Below, in pieces: positions 57,249 to 64,000 of a stretch of 64,000 nt of DNA. The position numbers and the translations under genes are program-made. The notes beneath the pieces are model-generated. The model had not been told where the DNA came from and did no database searches. It worked only from the letters and a program-made list of their open reading frames with translations. Numbering within the stretch: position 1 is the stretch's first letter; each line of letters opens with the position of its first letter. The stretch is from Megalonaias nervosa (Eukaryota > Mollusca > Bivalvia > Unionida > Unionidae), in assembly GCA_016617855.1 (NCBI GenBank), contig JAECUM010001707.1:1-64000 (forward strand). Direction: 5' to 3'.

Positions 57249-58463
57249 TTAAATTGCCGCGATTAAGTCGCAATGTAAAGTTTCGTATTCGTCAGATGTT
57301 AATAAATTTTCTGATCTCAAATTAGCAGTTATGTCAATAATTTCATTGTCAATTTCAGCACCAACATTTCCAGCTTCTTTTGATGATATCAATAACATTA
57401 ATCTGCCAATCATTTCAGTAACTGATGCAAATATTCTTACTCCTTTTCTTGTTTTTTCAGCCAACCTTCTATTAAGTTCTTCATAATCATCAACCAATCG
57501 ACTTAATTCAATTTGTCTTTCAATATGTTTCATATCCTTTGGGACAACTGTATCAGTCTTCATACATTTATCATCTAGATCTTTTGCCTCAGTACTCAAA
57601 CTATGGTTAGCATCTTTGTATCGGTGTTCTTTTATTCTACTAATAACTTTGATATAAAGATCAGCAATAATCCAACGTCGATATCTGTCAATACTGCCGT
57701 GGTAGCTTTCATTTTCTAGTTTTACATCGTTAAGATGTATCTTACTTTCTTCTTTTATTTTTTCTAGATTTTTAATTTTTTTTTCGAATTCGTAATTATC
57801 TTTTCTAACATCTCGTACTCTCATTTTAAAAAAACCATATTTTTTATTAAAATCTTTATACTCATAATCTCTTATTCTGTCATTTATATTTTCTAAAGCA
57901 AAGTCAAATCTTTCTTTGTCTTGAATATCTAATCCATGTTCTTTTCTAAATTCCACTTTTTTAGCTCTTTCTTCAGCAAATATATCCTCTAACATTTCTT
58001 CTGATTTTTTCATTTTTTTTTCTAACTTTCTTTCAATCGGTCCAACTATTATATGAGTTGCTAATCTTTGTTCAAGTGCTAGTGAATCATTTATCAGGCT
58101 ATCAATTTCAGCTTGTCTTGCAACAGGATTAGCTGTATATGCTGTAAGTAACTCAGCTAATCTTCCTTTTTCTTCTTCAGGTCTTTCAATAATTTTTCCA
58201 GCAGCTGCTTCTTGTTGTTCTTTGATTAATCCTAGTAAACCCTTTTCTTGTATTTTTTTAACTTCTTCTTCTGATAATGGTTTAGTTTCAGGTTGTTTTT
58301 CAAGTAAAGCTTCAGTAACTGGTTTGAGAGTGGCGGCTGTTGTTTCTGTTGTAACCACTTGACCACGTTGTGCTTGTTGGATCATCTGCCTAAGTTCAGC
58401 TTTAGATTTAACAAGTTTTTTTAGATTTTCTATATGTTTTCTGTACTTTGCTTGTCTTTCCAT
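57249..58463 (-). CDS. long coiled-coil protein of unknown function
   Basis: The 404-residue intact frame starts MERQAKYRKHIENLKK. It is charged and almost wholly helical. An N-terminal Thr/Ala-Glu linker (residues about 38-60) is followed by heptad-rich stretches (about 90-165 and 185-300), among them RKLEKKMKKSEEMLEDIFAE, and a less charged C-terminus with ASVTEMIGRLMLLISS. There is no catalytic motif and no signal peptide. Its position between the ATPase and the penton gene is typical of an unnamed structural or scaffold gene in Polintons. Scaffold or minor virion protein is my inference. The frame being intact while neighbours are broken is notable. Confidence 0.7.
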   Translation of the reverse strand: MERQAKYRKHIENLKKLVKSKAELRQMIQQAQRGQVVTTETTAATLKPVTEALLEKQPETKPLSEEEVKKIQEKGLLGLIKEQQEAAAGKIIERPEEEKGRLAELLTAYTANPVARQAEIDSLINDSLALEQRLATHIIVGPIERKLEKKMKKSEEMLEDIFAEERAKKVEFRKEHGLDIQDKERFDFALENINDRIRDYEYKDFNKKYGFFKMRVRDVRKDNYEFEKKIKNLEKIKEESKIHLNDVKLENESYHGSIDRYRRWIIADLYIKVISRIKEHRYKDANHSLSTEAKDLDDKCMKTDTVVPKDMKHIERQIELSRLVDDYEELNRRLAEKTRKGVRIFASVTEMIGRLMLLISSKEAGNVGAEIDNEIIDITANLRSENLLTSDEYETLHCDLIAAI

Positions 58464-58489
58464 TAATTATATACTATTTTCTATAAAAA

Positions 58490-59166
58490 TTACTGCAGAT
58501 AATTTTCAATACAACAGCGAAATATTTTACTCGTATCATTTGTTAATTTATCAAATCAAAAAAAGTCATATTATTTGCCGTCGCTTTATGATATAATTCA
58601 GTAAATTTATCTTTTGTTACATCACCACATTGCTCGTTCGTGATATTTCTAATGTCAACATTGTCAAGTCCTGGAAATAATATAAAACAACCAGTATTTC
58701 GCCTAATAAATCTGTCAACATTATAAAAACCTTGGGCGAGATAAATAGAATTACATTTCTTATTACGTTATAATGAAAAATATGATCTTATTTTATTCAT
58801 TTCCTCGTTGTTTAGCGGAATATCATCAAAAACAACTATCTTGTGTTCGGACGAATCAAGTTGATTAACTGGAACAAGTTCTTCTGGTTGTTTGATAATA
58901 AAAAAATCTTCATCAGCCTCAAGATCATCACGAAGTTTGTCATTATAATTGTTAAGTAGCTCGTACTTATCCTGTTGTGGATTAATTGTGTAAATATAAA
59001 TGCGATCGTAGTTAAAATTATCTCCTAAAAGTAAATTCATAAGCAAGTTTGTTTTCCCAGATCCAGTTCTTCCAAGAATAAGATAATGACAATCTGGAAG
59101 TTTGTTTTCATGTTTATGTTTCACCAACCGCTCTGTATCAAAGTTTAATATCGACGATTTTGCCAT
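58490..59166 (-). pseudogene. HerA/FtsK-type genome-packaging ATPase
   Basis: The start at 59166 reads MAKSSILNF. Walker A is GRTGSGKTNLLM (residues about 32-43) and Walker B is KIVVFDDIPL (about 108-117). After a shift near 58772 the reading continues with IYLAQGFYNVDRFIRRNT, the sensor segment of this family, and fades near 58550-58490. The Polinton, adintovirus and poxvirus A32 ATPases share this layout and pump DNA into the capsid. One clear frameshift removes the C-terminal half, so it is inactive. It is divergent from the fibre gene, with a 54-bp intergenic gap (59167-59220) that must hold both promoters. Confidence 0.88.
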
Positions 59167-59220
59167 TATTGTTATACAATTTTATGTTATATAAAAAAAT
59201 TGTCAGACGATAAATAAATA
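59167..59220. promoter_or_regulatory. divergent promoter region between ATPase and fibre genes
   Basis: Only 54 bp separate the two start codons. The segment is AT-rich with TTATGTTATATAAAAAAA-like sequence that could serve as a TATA-type element on either strand. No experimental or conserved signal is seen, so this is inference from position. Confidence 0.35.
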
Positions 59221-60470
59221 ATGAGCTATTATACAAAATTTGGAACATTAGCAGGAGATTCATCAGCTGTAAGTACAACAATAACAGACGGTAAGGTTGA
59301 TTTATCAGGTTACCTGAAAAAATCCGGCGACACAATGACGAGAAACTTGTTTATGTCAAATCAATGAGTACTAGATTTAGAAACAGATTATCCACCAATA
59401 AATGTCGTTAATACACAAGCTGTTAGTTATGCACAACTTAAAATAGTCGACAATAATAAACTAGATAAATTTGGTGGAATTTTAAGCAGTAACTTAGGTA
59501 TGTCAGGGAAAAAATTATAAATTTAGAGACCGGGTATCCACCAGCAAACTTAAATCAAACTCAAGCGGTAAGTTATTTACAGTTAAAGTACGTTGATGAT
59601 AACAAACTTGATAAAATAGGTGGGACAGTTACAGGTAATATCAACATGTCAGGAAAAAAATTTATAAATTTAGAGATTGTATATCTGCCAGAAAACTTAA
59701 ATTAAACACAAGCTGTAAGTTATGCACAACTAAAATCTGTTGACGATAATAAGCTTAACAAAGCCAGTGATACAATGACAGGTGACCTGTCCATGTTAAA
59801 TTCAAAAATAACTGGATTACCAATAACCTCACCATCTGATAACACTGATGCTATTAGTTATGCTCAATTAAAAGAAGAACTTAACCCATATTTTAAGAAA
59901 TCCGGTGGACCGATGTCAGGGAATATAAACATGAAAGCCAACAAGATAATGACGAATTACATTCCAGTTAACCCTAACGATCTGACAAATAAAGCGTATG
60001 TTGACAGTCTGTCTAGTAGTGTAAAACGAACCAAAAATAATGTTGGGTATATTCCAATATTGTTTAAGTCAGTAGTTTGATTTGAGGTAAGCGAATCATC
60101 ATTTTATCCTGAAAATTATCCTTATTACGCATTCTCTGATAGACACGAGTGGACGACCAATGGAGAAATTGAAAATTTTTGGATCAAAATCATATGTCCT
60201 ACTGCAGTTGCTATTTGGCAATTTCATTTGCGAGGCCGATTAAATCCTAGCATTGGTCGAATTTATAATTGGCGATTGGAAGGATCAAATGATGATATTA
60301 ATTGGGCAACATTGTATAGTACAACAGACACTTACATTTCAACAACACAATATTTTACGATTCCGACTGTAAACACTGTTAACAAGTACTTGTATTTTCG
60401 AGTTTATGTTATTGCTGCTGAACGTCCGTTTCCAGGATTTCAAATATACACACTCGATGATCAAATTTAA
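59221..60470 (+). pseudogene. phage-like fibre protein with sugar-binding-like tip
   Basis: The start is ATG 59221. Four repeats follow the pattern KSGDTMTGDLSM then L-N--AVSYAQLK, as in phage tail-fibre repeats (GG-MTG-I-M--KKI-NL, DAV--AYVD); a clear one is FKKSGGPMSGNINMKANKIM near 59895. The C-terminal part (from about 60085) has GRIYNWRLEGSNDDINW and YLYFRVYVIAA, like a discoidin (F5/8 type C) beta-sandwich that binds sugars or lipids. Stops at 59365, about 59701 and 60078 and a shift near 59510 break it. Fibres bind the host cell; this one is only inferred to do so, and is not functional here. Confidence 0.75.
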
Positions 60471-60487
60471 TCTAATGCTATAAAATA

Positions 60488-62402
60488 ATGTCAGAACCAT
60501 CAATTATAACTGTTGCGAAAGAATTTTATGATAATATTTTTAACCCTAAAATAGATGTTGGAGCTGTTAATAAATGACAAAAATGTTACAGGGTTTGAAA
60601 AAACTTGGCATCGAATCATTAGACAATTCAACATTGCCAGGAAATTCTGCCAATTTTATTCGTGTTATGCATATGCGAGGACCACAACTGAAAAAAGTAA
60701 TAGAAAACTTTGACATTATAAGCAGATACTGTCATCCTGATGATTGTCTAGAAGAACAAAAACAAGTTGAAATTATACTTAAAAAAGTATTACTCGAGCT
60801 TGATTGGCATAACGTAGGTTTGATAATAAAATCAGACTTAATAAAAGCATGAGTTTATAGTGGAAGAACATTGGAAGAAAGACGAATAGACGAAAATCAT
60901 ATTCGTCTTGACAAACTAGGGGAAACTAAGAAAATAAGAATAAAAATAAACAAAAATGTTTATGATAGTTTTTCAAAACGACATATTTTTAAACATCTCG
61001 GTATGTACTACAATGACAAAGAAACCTTGGTTAAAATCGTTACTATGACATCAGACGCAGAGTTAATTATTAAAGTGTACGCAAATGCAATTTTGCCAAT
61101 GATACGTAAAAAAGACCCAGAATTTGATCCGATTATTGTTAACAAGTCTCTAAAGATAATCAAAACTTTAGACGATGAAATTAGTAATTTTAGTGATGAT
61201 GAGCGAGAAAAGTTTTTTGAAGTAGTCGATCAAACAAAGTTAGAAGTAAAGTCTGATTCTTATTATGATACAAGTGAAGAAGACGATATTCCATTCCCAT
61301 CATTACAGTACTCTAGACAATTGTCACTACGAAATTATTACAACGAAATTAAAACAATACTCACAAAACCATATGAAAAATTAATGTTAAAAGTAGCTTC
61401 TGCTGTTGGTCTTCTTGCAATTTAACTAGATAAGCTTAAAAAATTAATGTTAGCCAATTTCATAGTCGCATATGCAATTGTCAGACAACATCTTGTTCTC
61501 AAAAATTTCATGTTAGATCAGTTGAGCTTAGTTTTAGGTTATATTGATGAAACAGAAATCGATTACAGTAATTTTGTGAATGAAACAGATTTGTATGAAA
61601 GTGAAGTAGGAAATAGTTTTGATTCATACGCTTGGTTAAAGAAACAATATGTACTAACAGATGAACGATATAAGAATACTTCGTCAGATGTTTATGACAA
61701 ATACAGAATTTTTATAGCTGATCCTAATAATAATAAATTTCGTGAGATTTTTGATTCAACTGCTGGTGTCAGAACTTTTGTTTTTGTGTAAAAAATTGTA
61801 TAATGAAAAACATATCATCGATTTCAATCACATTTCAGAAGAAATTCCAAAACAAGATGTTGAAGCATTAGTACAATATTATAAATTTTATCACAAAAAC
61901 CTCTGGTGTGTAAAAGTTGTTGTTGTTGTTGTTGTGGGGCTTAACGCCATTTTTCAGCACACGATAGGCTATACATGGCGGCCAGTATTAATGGTGGAGG
62001 AAGAAACCGGGAAATCCCTGGAAAGAACCACCGACCCACGAGAAGCTACGGTGTGTAAAAGAATGTTATAAATACTACCGTAGAATACTTCGAGTAATAT
62101 CATATTTGCCATTGTTAATGACTAGCTCTGGTATAATCTCAGGTGGAGCATTATTAAATCCGTTTTTGTTAATAATATCTGGTGTCGGTGTCTCTCTTTC
62201 AACACTTGTAAAAAAATTTGAATCTAAACTTGAAACAAAAAAAAATTCTTGTAAAACAGCAAGTATAACTTACAAAAAACTACTTGATCAGATACAATCT
62301 TATTTGCGAGGTGTAAAATATGATATGGACGATTTAATACGTGAGTTTCGTATTATTGACAGTATGTTAACGGATATCCTACCAATGAGTCAGCAGATAT
62401 GA
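60488..62402 (+). pseudogene. large unknown Polinton protein with C-terminal membrane segment
   Basis: A reading starts MSEPSIITVAKEFYDNIF at 60488 and stops at 60575, where another frame opens with an ATGA overlap at 60574. From there one frame runs to about 61790 apart from TGA at 60850 and TAA at 61423. A shift near 61780 then continues to the SINE at 61917 and beyond it to 62402. In total about 600 codons. Helical charged parts (LEERRIDENHIRLDKLGETK) and a phosphate-rich acidic stretch (YYDTSEEDD) precede a hydrophobic segment of about 30 residues (residues at 62106-62200, GIISGGALLNPFLLIISGVG). It may be a virion membrane or minor capsid protein. No family is recognised. Confidence 0.55.
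61917..62049 (-). mobile_element. tRNA-derived SINE, copy 5, head-truncated, in the Polinton
   Basis: This minus-strand copy keeps the AAC tail and body but lacks the tRNA-like head. It is flanked by GGTGTGTAAAAG at 61905-61916 and 62050-62061 exactly. Removing it restores an open reading in the host gene. Confidence 0.93.
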
Positions 62403-62535
62403 AAAAGATTATCATAAAATATGGGTTACAACAGTAGTAGATGTTTAATTTTGTACAGCTTTAAAAATATCATTCATCAACCATATTGTCAATAAATGTC
62501 ATTGGGTCATCTGACCAACCTCATCTCTCCAAAAT

Positions 62536-62746
62536 TTAGGGGGTGAGGGTTCTGGTCTAGAATCCCCTTTGGGTTTCAAATTAATCATCATTTTCTGAAA
62601 TAAAAATGTGGAGGAGGGTGGTTTTTTGAGGGAGAGGGGGTCTCTGAGGTGGTGAAAAAATGTCATAATATATTTATTTTTAAGGGGGTGAGGGTTTCTA
62701 GCCTAAAACCCTCTTTGGATTTAAAACCTCAACTACATATACTACT
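62536..62746 (-). repeat. Polinton right terminal inverted repeat and inner module
   Basis: The 62553-62746 part is the inverse of the left terminal repeat. It contains two related blocks, about 62536-62595 (AGGGGGTGAGGGTTCTGGTC) and 62679-62733 (AGGGGGTGAGGGTTTCTAGC), so a 55-bp module is repeated within one end. The left repeat ends inside the equivalent of the inner module. Confidence 0.85.
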
Positions 62747-62879
62747 GGTGAAACAATTCATTGTTATATTGATGCATCGATATTTTGCTGTAATGTTACA
62801 CATTGGTACAAGAAATGGAAAATTGATACAAAATGATATTTACCATTTGCAAGTTATTTTAGTCATCAACAGTCATAAA

Positions 62880-62995
62880 TAAATAATAATAATGATAATA
62901 ATATTTTATTTACAGAGGGTGACTCATTTAGTCAAGGACTATTCTCCCTTGAGGCCCTCTCAAGAAGAGTTCATAATGTGCATTATATGAAAGAT
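62880..62995 (-). mobile_element. LINE 3'-end fragment, same family as 45364
   Basis: An AAT-rich tail followed by ATTTTATTTACAGAGGGTGA and GGACTATTCTCCCTTGAGGC matches the 3' UTR region of the LINE end at 45364-45500. Only about 115 bp remain. It lies 130 bp outside the Polinton and in the same orientation as the copy on the other side. Confidence 0.55.
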
Positions 62996-63115
62996 TACAG
63001 TAATTACTGTTCATTTTAATGTGCTCATACCCCTAAGGATTATTATTAGTCAGAGTTTTTGCTTGTGTGTGAGTCCATTACAAATATAACATCTGATGGT
63101 TTTGTCATGGTGGCA

Positions 63116-63272
63116 GGTTTCTGTTCATAAAAAACACAGGTGAACACTGCATCATCAAGGCCAATGTAAACAGATTCCAAGCCCTATCTGAGAAGCCACA
63201 CAAGATATGGGTCAGTTTGCACAGAGCTGATGGTATAACAGTAACTGGCCATTGCACCTGTATGGCAGGATA
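63116..63272 (+). pseudogene. SWIM zinc-finger fragment (YqaJ-associated type)
   Basis: The reading begins FLFIKNTGEHCIIKANVNRF and ends GHCTCMAG then TAA at 63271. The HCTCMAG motif preceded by a SLHRADGITVTG strand is the start of a SWIM domain (C-x-C-x(n)-C-x-H). Such domains occur in large invertebrate proteins that also carry a YqaJ nuclease, often of mobile origin. The second C-x-H half is lost after the stop. A splice-acceptor-like GGCAG precedes it, so it may be a decayed exon or retrocopy. Confidence 0.45.
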
Positions 63273-64000
63273 ATTTAACTCAACATTATTATCCATGGTT
63301 ATTCAAGCAGTTTGCAAAATAAGACGAGAGAGAGATAGAGAGAGATGGAGAGAGAAAGAGAGAATTGCTTATAGTCACTCCAGTGTATTATGTGCAGTTT
63401 ATAAGGTTCACATTCATCCCCATTTATTTATTTTTTAATCACATGCAAGTCTTTGAGGAATCTGATTGTTTGATATGTGATGGTGTTCATTGTTAACTGC
63501 TAGTCATGCAATAAGGGGGGGGGTCGCAGAGTTAAGGTGAAAGTCACTGTGCAGTAACTTAAAACAATTGATACCATTTATTGTTAAAAACACTTGAGGA
63601 AAACATATAGTTGAATTAAAATAACTCATGGGTTGGCATATTACTGTTTACTATTATCTGTGGCAATCAATGATGACAAATTCTCTATTCATGTAAGACA
63701 TACAGGTCACTCAAGTTGCCTTACATCAGATCCGCATGGCCTTACCAGATGCAGGTGTGGGATAGGTTTGGTCAGCTAAACATAATATCGGAAAATGATC
63801 TATAGTATATGTGTAAGGTGTAAGAAACAGAAAGGTATTTAATTGGCTTGTGTCATTCATTCCTCATTATGGACCCAAGTGATCAAATACTATGCATTAA
63901 TCCAAGGAATGGAATACCAGCTTTGAAGGAACAAATTTTAGTATATAAAATAAAAATAGATTTTGCGAAGGTCATGAGCTGTGAAGTCTAGAGCTGCCAG
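63273..64000. other. non-coding, GA-rich microsatellite and G run
   Basis: A GAGAGA repeat occupies 63325-63364 and a G run is at 63515-63523. No gene, exon or known repeat is recognised in the rest. No further VPS13D exon is seen. Confidence 0.5.

Larger units (their letters stand above)
46550..62746. mobile_element. Maverick/Polinton (adintovirus-like) provirus
   Basis: The 16.2-kb unit is bounded by 194-bp, nearly identical inverted repeats, with GGTGA(A) on both outer sides (46545-46550 and 62747-62752). Genes include protein-primed DNA polymerase B, packaging ATPase, adenain-like protease, major and penton-like capsid proteins, fibre, and a phospholipase A2-like protein. This is the standard set of Polintons and their adintovirus relatives. 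Most core genes are broken. Two SINEs, a 395-bp MITE, a 211-bp MITE and a tRNA-like segment inserted later. I see no integrase. Confidence 0.93.

Noticed and set aside
59138..59335. Leucine-rich 65-codon frame on the minus strand
   Set aside because: It overlaps the starts of the fibre and ATPase genes and has no motif.

Overview
This is a window of animal nuclear DNA, AT-rich and low in gene density. It carries part of one spliced host gene on the + strand, spread across very large introns packed with transposable elements. The host gene is VPS13-type, most like VPS13D. Five exons (6655-6787, 18793-18934, 27027-27231, 28533-28731, 35939-36118) have consensus splice sites and matching phases and encode about 286 continuous residues. 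The tRNA-derived SINEs, Tx1/L1-like and I/jockey-like LINEs, DIRS-like elements and a Maverick/Polinton suggest a lophotrochozoan invertebrate, probably a mollusc. That is inference; nothing here fixes the species.

Layout. 1-6.6 kb: remnants of a piggyBac-like transposase, a DIRS-like tyrosine-recombinase retrotransposon, a tRNA-derived SINE and the 5' end of a LINE. 6.8-18.8 kb (intron): satellites and a full-length Tx1/L1-type LINE on the minus strand (11327-17105), with a 16-bp target duplication, inserted in an older tandem repeat. 18.9-27 kb: a pogo/Tigger-like DNA transposon (19064-22239), a 5'-truncated I/jockey-superfamily LINE with RNase H (about 22470-25275), and a degenerate array carrying two SINEs. 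27-36.1 kb: three exons, a TTAA-flanked MITE, a 46-bp satellite split by a SINE, and another SINE copy. 36.1-46.5 kb: a pogo-like element with a nested hAT-like element, a 140-bp repeat array interrupted by a solo-LTR-like insert, a second DIRS-like element and a LINE 3' end.

46.55-62.75 kb is a Maverick/Polinton of the adintovirus-like type, with 194-bp terminal inverted repeats and a GGTGA(A) target duplication. It encodes protein-primed DNA polymerase B, an HerA/FtsK-type packaging ATPase, an adenain-like protease, a major capsid protein, a penton-like minor capsid protein, a parvovirus-type phospholipase A2 domain protein, a zinc ribbon, a long coiled-coil protein, a phage-like fibre, and large and small unknown proteins. 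The polymerase, ATPase, protease, major capsid, fibre and right-end unknown genes are broken by stops, frameshifts or SINE insertions, so this is a fossil copy. Two things set it apart. It carries an uninterrupted HNH endonuclease-like gene with a NUMOD1-like tail, plus a second NUMOD1-like reading frame next to the left terminal repeat. No retroviral-type integrase is recognisable.

All genes in the mobile elements concern their own copying or packaging. The only host function visible is the VPS13D-like lipid-transfer protein. Insertions record a relative order: tandem arrays are older than the LINE, SINE and LTR inserts in them, and the Polinton is older than the two SINEs and the MITEs inside it.
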